A stretch of 33,048 nt of DNA from Patescibacteria group bacterium (GTDB lineage Bacteria; Patescibacteriota; Gracilibacteria; UBA1369; JAHKBB01): the NCBI GenBank assembly GCA_018826445.1, contig JAHKBB010000027.1, forward strand, positions 1 to 33,048, given 5' to 3'. Positions 23,465 to 32,193 of this stretch are shown piece by piece (position 1 is the stretch's first letter; each line of letters opens with the position of its first letter). The notes under the pieces were generated by a model. That model was given only the letters and a program-made list of their open reading frames with translations, was not told the DNA's origin and made no database searches. Made by a program: the position numbers and the translations under genes.

Positions 23465-25853
23465 ACTGCAAATGATAAAATGGGGGATGATCTTTGTATC
23501 TCTGCACCGCTGTTAAAATTATTTCTTCCAGGAATTCCTCGTAATCGTATCCGGCGAGTTTTGCCGCCAGCGGCAAAAAGTCATGTTTTCTTATCGATGG
23601 ATTCGGATTTAGTTCGAGGACAAACGGGTTTCCGTTTTTGTCTATTCTCATTTCTATTTTTGTGTAATCCCTGCAGTCGAAGATGTTGAAAATGTCCAGC
23701 GCCATTTCGCTTATCAGTGTATCTAGTTTTTGAGGTATTCTTGCCGGTTTTTCGATTCTGATCAGGTTTAGTGCTTTCCTATGCTCGATTTCATATATTT
23801 CCGATGAGTATATATGCCAGTATCCTTTTGGGACTTTGTCAAAGATGGATCGGATTAATGGCAAGACCTCCGCCTCTTCGCCATTTCCAATGACGGAAAC
23901 GTCGATTTCGTCTCCCTCTATGTATTCTTCTATCAGGGCCGGTTTTTGCAATTTCTCAATTATAATTTTTAGCTGTTTTGCTAACTCGCGTTTGTTTGTG
24001 ACAATTGAGTTGTTGTTTATTCCGAAATGATTGTCCGAGTTTGCCGGCTTCACAATTAGCGGGTAGCAAAGATCGTCATTTACTTCTTCGTCCAAAGATT
24101 CTATATAATCCCATTCCGGTGTCGGAATGGCGTGATATTCCAGTAACTTTTTTACTTTTACTTTATCCGTGGCGAGTGACAATGTCCCCGCTGTTGATCC
24201 CGTATAAGGAATTTGCATCATGTCCAGGAAGTCGGCTGCGTAGGCTTTCATTATTGTTGATCCCGACTTGGCGTCTGTCAGGTTTATTACAAAATCCAGA
24301 TTCGCGTCTTGTATATTTTTTATTGGGAATGGGAGTTCGCTTATGTCGAATAAGCTTATTGAATATCCGAGTGATGAGAGGGCGTTTTTAACCTCTTCTC
24401 CTCCCGGGATGTCATTTGTTAAGAGGCCTATGTGCAATTTTTTTACTGCGTTGAGATTTACCGATCTTATTTTTACCATTTTCGATGCTCTGAGAATTTG
24501 GTTTCTTACTATGGACGCGTTGTCCAGTGGCGATGATGTTTTTCCCAAAGAAGAATCTTTGTGGAATTTTGTAACATTAACTTCTACCGTTTCCATGATT
24601 CTATTCAAGAGCACTTCTCCGTCTTGATGAGTCCTTCCTTTTACTACTGCCCATCCCGCCGTTTCGAACCCTTCCGGGGGGACTAAAATGGCGTCCCCGA
24701 CATTTTTGTGGATTGTTACCTGCATCACGTTTTTCATTGCTTTCGCTTCTTTTACATTCTGGATTTGAGTTACCACGCCTGACGATTTTGGAACGAAGTA
24801 TCTGCCTATTGTGCAGCCTTTCGGGTCTTTTTTACACGGTTTCACGATTTGTTTTGTCGCTATTTTTATACCGATTTCCACCATGTCCACTCCCCATATT
24901 TCTTTTATGTTGTCATAGATATAGTCTCCTCCCATTCTGGACGCGATTTCGACTATTTTGGGACCGGTCGGAGTGATTCTGATTTCGGTGTGAGACAGGC
25001 TGTTTGTCACTCCCAATGCTATAAGCGACGATTCCGTCAGTTTGACAATCTCGTCCTGGGTTTTCGGATCTATTCTTGCCGGGATAACATCTCCGTATTC
25101 AAGGAAGTATGGCGGTTTTGACGCCTGTTTTTCGTGTATTCCTATTACGTGAGGTATTCCATACTGTGAAAACCCCTCAACGCTCACTTCGGTGCCGTCC
25201 ATGTATTCTTCGTACAAAAATGAATTGTCATTGTACTTGAAGATCGGATTGAATTGTTCGTTGCAGTTTTTGAAAAAGTAGTTAAGTGTGTTTTTTGCTT
25301 CTGTTTCATCTCTCACTAGAATTACAAATTCGCTGTCGGACCCCCATACAGGTTTCATCACTGCCGGAAATCCTATCTCTTCAATTGCTTTTTTGAGATC
25401 TCTGTGGGTTTTAATGAGATGGAATGCCGGGCATCCGAGACCGGTATCTTTCAGTCTTTTCCTCATTTCATATTTGTTTCGTGTGTTGATTGCCGTTTTG
25501 TAAGTGTTCCCGGTCAGATTGAATTCTTCACATACTCTCGCTAATAGCGGGACATCGTCTTCCCAAAAAGTAATGGCTCCGTCAAATGCCGTATCCGGGT
25601 TCTGTTTCAAAAAAGATTTTAGTTTTTCAATCACCTCGCTGTGGTTGTACGTATCAGCTTCAATAAACGATCCAGCGATATTTTTCCCACAATCGAGTTT
25701 TTTGTTTACGAGAATTGTATTAACCCCGAGTTTTTTCGCTCTCTCAAGCGTGAATTTCTTTTTCTTTCCCCCCGAGTTGATAAATATGATATTGCAATCG
25801 GCAAGATCCGGATTGTTTTTCATGGTTTTTTTTAGGTCGGTTTTAATATCCAC
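23457..25853 (-). CDS. Double ATP-grasp protein (amino-acid ligase + D-Ala-D-Ala-ligase-like)
   Basis: The 798-residue protein is two ATP-grasp enzymes fused. The first (about 20-430) has FPAVMKPVWGSDSEFV (162-177), YEEYMDGTEVSVEG (214-227) and VEIASRMGGDY (301-311), resembling BacD-type L-amino-acid ligases and carbamoyl-phosphate-synthase-like folds. The second (about 470-798) resembles D-Ala-D-Ala ligase: TGSTAGTLSLATDK (551-564), VKPANSDNHFGI (601-612), EEYIEGDEIDVSV (642-654) and ELNPNPSI (747-754). Both active sites look intact, so two peptide bonds could be formed in sequence. It opens the operon. The start may be the GTG at 25853 or the ATG at 25823; a -10-like TATAAA at 25958-25963 (minus) is a possible promoter. 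Confidence 0.83.
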   Translation of the reverse strand: MDIKTDLKKTMKNNPDLADCNIIFINSGGKKKKFTLERAKKLGVNTILVNKKLDCGKNIAGSFIEADTYNHSEVIEKLKSFLKQNPDTAFDGAITFWEDDVPLLARVCEEFNLTGNTYKTAINTRNKYEMRKRLKDTGLGCPAFHLIKTHRDLKKAIEEIGFPAVMKPVWGSDSEFVILVRDETEAKNTLNYFFKNCNEQFNPIFKYNDNSFLYEEYMDGTEVSVEGFSQYGIPHVIGIHEKQASKPPYFLEYGDVIPARIDPKTQDEIVKLTESSLIALGVTNSLSHTEIRITPTGPKIVEIASRMGGDYIYDNIKEIWGVDMVEIGIKIATKQIVKPCKKDPKGCTIGRYFVPKSSGVVTQIQNVKEAKAMKNVMQVTIHKNVGDAILVPPEGFETAGWAVVKGRTHQDGEVLLNRIMETVEVNVTKFHKDSSLGKTSSPLDNASIVRNQILRASKMVKIRSVNLNAVKKLHIGLLTNDIPGGEEVKNALSSLGYSISLFDISELPFPIKNIQDANLDFVINLTDAKSGSTIMKAYAADFLDMMQIPYTGSTAGTLSLATDKVKVKKLLEYHAIPTPEWDYIESLDEEVNDDLCYPLIVKPANSDNHFGINNNSIVTNKRELAKQLKIIIEKLQKPALIEEYIEGDEIDVSVIGNGEEAEVLPLIRSIFDKVPKGYWHIYSSEIYEIEHRKALNLIRIEKPARIPQKLDTLISEMALDIFNIFDCRDYTKIEMRIDKNGNPFVLELNPNPSIRKHDFLPLAAKLAGYDYEEFLEEIILTAVQRYKDHPPFYHLQYE

Positions 25854-26026
25854 TTTTTTTGAAAAAAAACAAGAGTTTTTCGCTTTCGGGCGAGGTTCCT
25901 AACCAATATCAACGTAACGATGCGCCATTGCGCTTGAAAAGACGGAGAATCCACCTGTTTTATAACATTGTTTTGTTTGACAAATTCCAGAAAAAACTTT
26001 AACCTCGACCTCCTGGGTGTTTTTTG

Positions 26027-26032
26027 TAAAAT
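26027..26032 (+). promoter_or_regulatory. -10 box for the BCAT gene
   Basis: TAAAAT lies 9 bases before the ATG at 26042, with a weak TCGACC 16 bases upstream. A TTGACA at 25976-25981 is too far for this box. The mRNA would be leaderless or nearly so. Confidence 0.45.
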
Positions 26033-26041
26033 AAATCACTT

Positions 26042-27685
26042 ATGGGGGGACTTGTGGATCAAATTGCGCTTGCTGTAAAAACTGGGGCTGTTACGCCTGA
26101 AAATCCTCTGGGTTTTGAGGGTGATGATGTTAAGAAATTGTTGGATGAACTCACATACGGTTTTGCCGCTAAATTGCGTGATTGCGTAAGTGAACAATAT
26201 CCAAACGGCTTAATATTAACTTTTCACGGAGATGGTGTGCGTGTGGACGAAGAGGGTGGCCATATTGAGGTTGATGATATTGCGGATGAGGCCGGATCGT
26301 TTTTGCCGCGCCCCAATGCGGAAAATTTGCTGGGTGAGGAGGGGCTTGTTCTTCCGATCCCGGAAGATGTGATCAAAGAAATCAGAGTAAGAGTCGCGAA
26401 TGTCACTATGGGCGTACCCGTGGAATCGCGCTATGAGGATTTTAAACGTCTTGATGAGGATGGGCAATTGGGGTTTGGAGACAAAAAGCACGGACTGATT
26501 GTTACCGATAACATGATAATAGCCACGTGCAAGGATGGAAAATGGAGTGAAGCGATGGCGGTACCGTATTCGAAACTGAGTTTTTCTCCAAATATGCAGG
26601 CAATACATTATGGAAGTGCGTTGTTTGAAGGTATGACAGCGGAAATCGGAGTTGACGGAGAGATATATATTTACGGAATGAAACAGCATTATAAACGAAT
26701 GCGGCGTGGGATGCTGAAGCTCGGACTCGATATCGTGCCTTGGGAGTTGTTTGAAGAACCAATTATTGCGGGAGTACAGCAGAATGCGAGATTTATTCCG
26801 AGAAATGGGCGGCTTTATATTCGTCCGCATGTTGCGGATATCGGTCCGCACATGAGGGTCGGCAATTCGAGAGTCACCGGCTCTATGGTGGAGGTGACGC
26901 CGATAGGTTCGGTTGAAGCTTATTATGGAAGCCGGGAGGTCGATGAAAACGGTAATATACCTATGAGGGTATTGGGTGTTCCGGATAATAAAGTTCGGGC
27001 CGCCGCGGGTCAAGGCGACATCAAAGCCGCGGGCCATTATGCCCAGACCACGCCTGTAATTCATGCCGTTTGCGGCATGAACGCCGCCGAGGATGGAGCT
27101 CCTAAAATCTATCCCGACGGAGTTCTTTATCTAGACCGCGTTGTGGAAGGTTTTGAAAAAAGCGGCGAAAAGTTCAGAAATGCCCGAGTCTGTGAGACCA
27201 ACGCGTCAAATTCACTTTTCTTCCAGGATCTGGGTGGTGGACGATACAAAGTTATTGCTCCTTCTCTGAAACATGGCGATATTTTGCCGGGGAACACGCG
27301 GAAACTAATCTTGGAAAAAGCGGAAGGACTCGGGTGGGAGATAGAGGAACGTGATGTCACGGTTGGTGAAATTTTGGACGGAAAATTCGATGCCGCCGTA
27401 AATTGCGGAACCGCGGCAACACTTTCCACATTTGATGCTATTAGATTAGTCCATATTAATGAAGAAATAACACAAGACGATAAGGCGAATGTGACGGCGG
27501 AACCTCGAAGTAAATTGATCTATATCAGGAGTCAAGAAGCGGTGAATGAAAATCCAACTCCAAAGCCTGTCGAAATACTTTTAGAAGAGGTGCTTAAGGT
27601 GAAAACCGCGAACTGCTCGGACGAGGACAAGAAAAAATATTTAACACAGGTTCCCGGGCTTCGCTTGAAGAGGAAATCCGAATAA
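26042..27685 (+). CDS. Branched-chain-type (class IV) aminotransferase with N-terminal extension
   Basis: The last about 390 of 547 residues are a BCAT-family aminotransferase. SFSPNMQAIHYGSALFEGM ends at 198. The PLP lysine K328 is in GDIKAAGHYAQT, ETNASNSLFF begins at 385, and LPGNTRKLILEKA and NCGTAATLS follow. Members transaminate leucine, isoleucine and valine with 2-oxoglutarate; class IV also includes D-amino-acid aminotransferase and aminodeoxychorismate lyase, less likely here. About 160 extra residues precede the family start, not recognised and acidic. A comparable extension occurs on the Cys/Met enzyme at 5192. It is divergent from the seven-gene operon, so a supply role for that pathway is possible but not shown. 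Confidence 0.85.
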   Translation: MGGLVDQIALAVKTGAVTPENPLGFEGDDVKKLLDELTYGFAAKLRDCVSEQYPNGLILTFHGDGVRVDEEGGHIEVDDIADEAGSFLPRPNAENLLGEEGLVLPIPEDVIKEIRVRVANVTMGVPVESRYEDFKRLDEDGQLGFGDKKHGLIVTDNMIIATCKDGKWSEAMAVPYSKLSFSPNMQAIHYGSALFEGMTAEIGVDGEIYIYGMKQHYKRMRRGMLKLGLDIVPWELFEEPIIAGVQQNARFIPRNGRLYIRPHVADIGPHMRVGNSRVTGSMVEVTPIGSVEAYYGSREVDENGNIPMRVLGVPDNKVRAAAGQGDIKAAGHYAQTTPVIHAVCGMNAAEDGAPKIYPDGVLYLDRVVEGFEKSGEKFRNARVCETNASNSLFFQDLGGGRYKVIAPSLKHGDILPGNTRKLILEKAEGLGWEIEERDVTVGEILDGKFDAAVNCGTAATLSTFDAIRLVHINEEITQDDKANVTAEPRSKLIYIRSQEAVNENPTPKPVEILLEEVLKVKTANCSDEDKKKYLTQVPGLRLKRKSE

Positions 27686-27686
27686 A

Positions 27687-27894
27687 CTAAAAAGACCCCA
27701 GTTTTTTTCTGATCTGTTAAATACAAGCAGTTCTTAATGTTTCACCGGACAAACCTTGTAATATTTTGTGGCATAATTTAACAGATTGGGAACCCCAACA
27801 TGTTGGGGTTTTACAGGTGAGGATTAAACTATTTCTGTTTTTGCCCAAACGATATGTCAAGTGCGTCGATTTGGAAAAGCTGGGGTCTTTTTAG
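27687..27894. repeat. 15-bp perfect inverted repeat enclosing two further hairpins
   Basis: CTAAAAAGACCCCAG (27687-27701) is exactly complementary to CTGGGGTCTTTTTAG (27880-27894). Inside, ATCTGTTAAAT (27712-27722) pairs with ATTTAACAGAT (27776-27786), and a 20-base perfect palindrome spans 27791-27810. The arms look like the two halves of a bidirectional terminator, but 178 bases separate them. It could be a terminator with an insertion, a miniature element, or a structured RNA. It fills the 279-bp gap after the BCAT gene. Confidence 0.75.
27791..27811 (+). terminator. Palindromic hairpin, possible terminator
   Basis: AACCCCAAC and GTTGGGGTT flank an AT centre. Only four T residues follow, so termination strength is uncertain. 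It may serve the BCAT transcript. Confidence 0.4.
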
Positions 27895-27904
27895 GAATAA
27901 AAGC

Positions 27905-27934
27905 TTGACAAAACAGAGGGGATATGTGTAGTAT
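27905..27934 (+). promoter_or_regulatory. Promoter for the 572-aa gene
   Basis: Perfect TTGACA at 27905-27910 and TAGTAT at 27929-27934 with an 18-base spacer. A start near 27941 gives a leader of about 24 bases to the ATG at 27965. Confidence 0.65.
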
Positions 27935-27964
27935 GACCTCCAACTTAGAACTAATCCCAAAATA

Positions 27965-29683
27965 ATGGCTTCAAATCCAGACAATGCTGAAGAATACTAT
28001 CCGGAGTTTGACCCCGGAGGGCCGTCATACCCGCCACCGGGAAAGTACGAGGCGAGGTATATAGTGAATGAATTGCTGAAAATGGAAGGTGCGTATGAAA
28101 TAGTTGAGAAAATAATTGGAGAAGGAAAAAAGATTCGCGTTAAAGACAAGATCCTGGACGGCCTTCTTAAAGAAGTTAAAGATGCAACATTGAAAACTCC
28201 GGAAGAGATAGAAATGATCAGAAGCGAGGTTCTCCATCTTTTAAAGTTTCAATTGAAAGTTCTGAAAAGAATGGAAGCAGGCGGAAGCAGGTGGGAAATG
28301 GTTGATGAAGAGAACAAAGAAAGCGTGATAAGAGACATGAGAAGCGGCAAAATCGTTAAAAAGCTGAAAGAAGTTGATGGAGAATTCCAGCATGAAGAGA
28401 AAACATACAGAGTGGCTGACGGGAAGGTATTCATTGTCGAGGCGGGGGTTGAAACTCCGACCGAAGATCTGCGGGTCGGCAACTCCAGAAGAAAGTACAA
28501 TCTTGGCATAAACGGCGCGGCTTTGAGGGTCTGGAGAACGTTAGGACTGCGTGCGGCCCAGACCGGAAAGGATTTGGCCAATAATAATGAGTTGGTCATG
28601 CCGGATATTCCGGATTCGATGTCCAGATTTACGTTTAGAGCAAACGACGATCCGGGTTTCATGGATTTGGTCAGGGGGGAGGTCCGCAGAATGATATATA
28701 CGGCTCAGCATTCAATAGACGCTCTTATCCCCGTGATGGAGGCAAGGGTGTTGTCCGGTGAAAAAGTTAAAGCTATCAAAGAAGTACTTGGAGATAAAGT
28801 TTTTGCGATTACCGAACAAATCAACATCCTGAGAGGACTCAGCGGGTTTGGTTTGGATAAAAAACTTACTCCAAAATTCATACAAGCTCTGGAAGACGCG
28901 ATAATAGAATCTGCGGAGCGGCTGTATGCCGAATTGGGACTGGATAAAGAAAAATCCGATACGCCCAATAGGGTTGAGGAAGCGTACAGGGCGGCATTTT
29001 GCGATGAAACCGGTGAAAATAAGGGATTCCCGTCTGACGTATGGGAGGCGATCAGTGATAAGCACGGAGCGGAATTTACTCAAGAACTGCATAAGCGGTT
29101 AAAAACAATGATTGTTATTCAGCCTTTTACCGAATATGACATATTGCATTTGCCATCTCAAAAAAGATATGAAAAAGTTGAATATCAGCATGATGACTTT
29201 AAAAGAGCTATGAGGCGTTTGCTTGGTCATCCGGAAGAAGACTATAACTACGGCAGGGCGCAGGCGCTTCGCCGTGACCATTCGGTGCATACAGACAGAT
29301 TTGTTCCACAGGTTGTTCAAACTCACGCCAGACCGATCGGCGCCTTTGCGTCGGATGGGGAACAAAAATTGGCGCTGGAGACGCTCAGTGAAAAAACCGG
29401 AGATCCATACAAACACCTCTCGGGCGCCGGTGTTATCGCAATGGCGCTTGCCGATACGATACAGGAGCAATCGCTTGGAGAACCGAGGTACTTGCGGTCG
29501 GACGCGGGCAAGAACATGCTGGTCGAATATGAATATAAAGACGATGATCGTAAAATCAAGTTGAATGTGGTTCCTGAAAAGAAGAGGGGAGATGAAGGAA
29601 ACGTGCACCCGTTCACATTTGGAAAATGTGTTGAATTGGGACAACAAATGTCAAACGCGGAAGTCGCCGATTCTACAGGATAA
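27965..29683 (+). CDS. Hypothetical protein, 572 aa
   Basis: I do not recognise this protein. It begins with a Pro/Gly-rich stretch (DPGGPSYPPPGKYE, 17-30) and has no signal peptide or membrane segment. Charged helical segments alternate with a short strand-rich block (EFQHEEKTYRVADGKVFIVEAG, about 140-161). A C-terminal region from about 430 contains RRDHSVHTDRFVPQVVQTHARP and a Ser/Asp/Gly tail. Cysteines are few. The Pro-rich start and large, highly charged, helical body suggest a cytoplasmic scaffold or structural protein, but this is only a description. It has its own promoter and is followed by a small membrane-protein gene after 67 bp. Confidence 0.7.
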   Translation: MASNPDNAEEYYPEFDPGGPSYPPPGKYEARYIVNELLKMEGAYEIVEKIIGEGKKIRVKDKILDGLLKEVKDATLKTPEEIEMIRSEVLHLLKFQLKVLKRMEAGGSRWEMVDEENKESVIRDMRSGKIVKKLKEVDGEFQHEEKTYRVADGKVFIVEAGVETPTEDLRVGNSRRKYNLGINGAALRVWRTLGLRAAQTGKDLANNNELVMPDIPDSMSRFTFRANDDPGFMDLVRGEVRRMIYTAQHSIDALIPVMEARVLSGEKVKAIKEVLGDKVFAITEQINILRGLSGFGLDKKLTPKFIQALEDAIIESAERLYAELGLDKEKSDTPNRVEEAYRAAFCDETGENKGFPSDVWEAISDKHGAEFTQELHKRLKTMIVIQPFTEYDILHLPSQKRYEKVEYQHDDFKRAMRRLLGHPEEDYNYGRAQALRRDHSVHTDRFVPQVVQTHARPIGAFASDGEQKLALETLSEKTGDPYKHLSGAGVIAMALADTIQEQSLGEPRYLRSDAGKNMLVEYEYKDDDRKIKLNVVPEKKRGDEGNVHPFTFGKCVELGQQMSNAEVADSTG

Positions 29684-29750
29684 CTTCATTTACTTTTGGA
29701 TAGAATCTGTTATATTTGTAGGTAATATAGATTTTTTAACCAATCTTAGC

Positions 29751-30053
29751 ATGATGATGTATTATTATGGCGGAATGGGGGCGGGGTACTTGTGGCCCCT
29801 GCACGGGCTTTTTTGCCTTCTGTTCAGTGTAGGCCTTGTACTGCTTGTCGTTTGGATGATCAAGAACCTGGACAAGAAGATGCTTTTTAAATGGGCCGCA
29901 GGGCTTCTTGTTGTGGGTGTTCTTGGAGGTTTGGTTCTTGGATTCGCCGGAAAGTATGGATGGAAAAATTGCACTGAAAATGAAGAATGCAAGGGACACA
30001 TGGACGCTATGAAAGAGTTCATGAAAAAGGACATTGAGGAAGTAGCCGAGTAA
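29751..30053 (+). CDS. Small two-TM membrane protein
   Basis: The 100-residue protein starts at the ATG at 29751 (three consecutive Met codons, then YYYGGMGAG), not at an earlier in-frame codon inside the preceding gene. Two hydrophobic helices lie at about 14-36 (LWPLHGLFCLLFSVGLVLLVVWM) and 47-65 (WAAGLLVVGVLGGLVLGFA). A C-terminal soluble tail has CTENEEC, a possible disulfide or metal pair, and many Lys/Glu. The aromatic-Gly N-terminus recalls short phage-shock or SHOCT-associated membrane proteins, but I cannot assign a family. AsnRS follows after 32 bp and may share its transcript. Confidence 0.7.
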   Translation: MMMYYYGGMGAGYLWPLHGLFCLLFSVGLVLLVVWMIKNLDKKMLFKWAAGLLVVGVLGGLVLGFAGKYGWKNCTENEECKGHMDAMKEFMKKDIEEVAE

Positions 30054-30085
30054 AAATTTTGTAAAGATTCGAGCTTTCTTGTAGA

Positions 30086-31387
30086 ATGTTTTTTGTGTTA
30101 ATCGAAGATTTAAAAAATCATGTTGGTGAGGAGGTCGAGATAAAGGGCTGGATGTATAATAAACGCGGGTCCGGCAAGCTTTATTTTCTTCAGCTTCGGG
30201 ACGGCACCGGATTTATCCAGGGTGTTGTTGCTGAGGACGATGTGAGCAAGGAGGTTTTTGAGAACGCGGAAAAGTTGAAAATGGAATCGTCTTTGGTTGT
30301 TAAGGGGAAGGTTTCAAAGCATCCGAAGCACGACGACGTATTTGAATTGCGGGTTACTGATATAAAACCTATCCGGATTCCGGATGAAGATTATCCAATT
30401 TCAAAGAAGGAGCATGGTATCGATTTTTTGCTGGACAACAGGCATTTGTGGTTGAGGAGCAAAAAGCAGTGGGCGACTATGCGAATTCGTGATGAAGTTA
30501 TTTGGGCGATCCGAAAATATATGAAGGATAATGGATTTGTGCTTGTGGATGCGCCTATTTTGACAAAGACTGCGTGTGAGAATACTACCGAGCTTTTTCG
30601 CGTGGATTATTTTGAGGGTGACGCTTATCTTTCACAGAGTGGACAGCTTTATACAGAGGCGTGCGAGTATGCTTTGGGCCGAACGTACTGTTTTGGGCCC
30701 ACTTTCCGCGCTGAGAAATCGAAGACTCGCAGACATCTGACCGAATTCTGGATGATTGAGCCTGAGATTCCGTTTATGGAATTTGAAGAACTGATTGATT
30801 TTGAAGAGGATTTCTTTTGGTATATTTTGCAGAGTGTTTTGGAGAATCGCCAAGAAGAGTTGAAAGTTTTGGAGCGTGATGTTGAATTTTTGAAAAATAT
30901 AAAAAGACCGTTTGACAGGCTTTCGTACGATGAGGCGATAAAAACGCTTCGGGAGAAGTGTGGTTCAGATGTTGCCTGGGGCGATGATCTCGGCGCCGAT
31001 GACGAGACTAAGCTTACAAAGCTCTTTAACGGGCCGCTTTTCGTTCACAGGTATCCTGTTGGCATGACTTCATTCTTTATGGAGCCGGATCCGAACAATG
31101 ATAAATTAACTTTGAATGTGGACCTGCTCGCGCCGGAAGGGTACGGAGAAGTGATTGGCGGCGGTTCGCAGAGGAGTATAAATCTCGAGCTTTTGGAAAA
31201 GAGGATCAAGGATCAAGAGATTAATAGGAAGGAATATGAGTGGTATTTGGATCTCGTGAAATTTGGAGGTGTGCCTCACTGCGGGTTTGGTATGGGAGTT
31301 GAACGTTGTGTCGCGTGGCTGTGTGGAACAGAGCATGTTCGTGAAACAATTCCGTTCCCAAGGACTATATATAGGATTGTTCCTTAA
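30086..31387 (+). CDS. asnS: Asparaginyl-tRNA synthetase
   Basis: The 433-residue class IIb synthetase charges tRNA-Asn with asparagine. The N-terminal OB-fold anticodon domain spans about 1-110 (KGWMYNKRGSGKLYFLQLRDGTG). Catalytic motif 2 is FRAEKSKTRRHLTEFWMIEPEIPF, whose HLTEFWM distinguishes AsnRS from AspRS. Motif 3 is GFGMGVERCVAWLCG, followed by RETIPFPRT. Its presence means Asn-tRNA may be made directly rather than by amidation of Asp-tRNA. The stop overlaps the stop of the convergent formyltransferase-like gene. A cognate tRNA-Asn lies elsewhere in the window at 8100. Confidence 0.95.
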   Translation: MFFVLIEDLKNHVGEEVEIKGWMYNKRGSGKLYFLQLRDGTGFIQGVVAEDDVSKEVFENAEKLKMESSLVVKGKVSKHPKHDDVFELRVTDIKPIRIPDEDYPISKKEHGIDFLLDNRHLWLRSKKQWATMRIRDEVIWAIRKYMKDNGFVLVDAPILTKTACENTTELFRVDYFEGDAYLSQSGQLYTEACEYALGRTYCFGPTFRAEKSKTRRHLTEFWMIEPEIPFMEFEELIDFEEDFFWYILQSVLENRQEELKVLERDVEFLKNIKRPFDRLSYDEAIKTLREKCGSDVAWGDDLGADDETKLTKLFNGPLFVHRYPVGMTSFFMEPDPNNDKLTLNVDLLAPEGYGEVIGGGSQRSINLELLEKRIKDQEINRKEYEWYLDLVKFGGVPHCGFGMGVERCVAWLCGTEHVRETIPFPRTIYRIVP

Positions 31388-32193
31388 AAGTAGTTGAAGA
31401 TTTTCCTGAATGAGAAGAATTTGCGGCCGTATTTGTTGAATTTGTGTACGGCTTCTTTGGTTGGGAATGAGTAGTACGTTCCTTTTGGGTTTTTGATTTT
31501 AATTTCTTTAAATTTGCCTTTTTTTATGCTTCTCAGAACTTTGTTTAACGCGGGGAGTCCTTTTTTTGCGGATTTCATCCATAGGTCCGTCGCGGTGTCG
31601 TTTTTTCTGATTTTGAAAGTCCCAAGAGCCAATACTTTCCCTTTGTCTATTGCTTCTGTTATGAAGTGGATTGTGAAGCCTGACACTTTTTCTTTGTTAA
31701 CCATGCTCCAAACGTTCGGGAATATTCCTCTGTATTTTGGCAAAACTCCCGGGTGAAAGTTTATTGATCCCTTCATTGGGATATCGAGAACTTTCCTTTT
31801 TAGAACCTGGTCGAAATGGTTTGAGATTATCAAATCCGGTTTTAGTTTTTTAATTATCCTGATCGAAGATTCGCTGTTTATGTTTTCTACTTTGTATAAT
31901 GGGATTTTGTATTTTTTTGCGATTTCATCGACATCCAAAATTTCTCGTTTTTTTGAAAATATTCTTTTTAAAAATCCTATGCTTTTTACCGCCACAAAGA
32001 ATGCGAGTATTTTGATGGACATTATTATACCGGACACAACGATCATGCGTATTACGTTCTTTTTGAAGAATGACCATTTAGACGGTTTTGTCTCAATTAT
32101 CCCCACAACATTAATGCCGCTGTTCTCCGGAAGGTGGGTGAGAATGTAGTTTGCGTTGAGCTTTGTTGAATCTGTTAATACGACTACCCTCAT
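31384..32193 (-). CDS. Formyltransferase-family protein (Fmt/sugar N-formyltransferase-like)
   Basis: The 269-residue protein has the formyltransferase core INFHPGVLPKYRG (144-156) with catalytic N145 and H147, followed by SGFTIHFITEAIDKGKV, where D183 completes the N-H-D triad. Such enzymes transfer formyl from 10-formyl-tetrahydrofolate to amines, including Met-tRNA or sugar-nucleotide amines. A hydrophobic stretch at about 47-76 interrupts the N-terminal Rossmann half and could be a membrane-contacting insertion. The C-terminal tRNA-binding domain of Fmt is not evident, so a small-molecule acceptor is likelier. The start at 32193 overlaps the GNAT stop as ATGA; the ATG 36 bases upstream lies inside that gene. 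Confidence 0.83.
   Translation of the reverse strand: MRVVVLTDSTKLNANYILTHLPENSGINVVGIIETKPSKWSFFKKNVIRMIVVSGIIMSIKILAFFVAVKSIGFLKRIFSKKREILDVDEIAKKYKIPLYKVENINSESSIRIIKKLKPDLIISNHFDQVLKRKVLDIPMKGSINFHPGVLPKYRGIFPNVWSMVNKEKVSGFTIHFITEAIDKGKVLALGTFKIRKNDTATDLWMKSAKKGLPALNKVLRSIKKGKFKEIKIKNPKGTYYSFPTKEAVHKFNKYGRKFFSFRKIFNYF

Noticed and set aside
26216-27064. 282-codon minus-strand ORF inside the BCAT gene
   Set aside because: It is a shadow of the BCAT gene, which has clear class IV aminotransferase motifs in the other frame.
27687-27894. Calling the inverted-repeat unit a MITE outright
   Set aside because: No convincing target-site duplication flanks it and no second copy is in the window.
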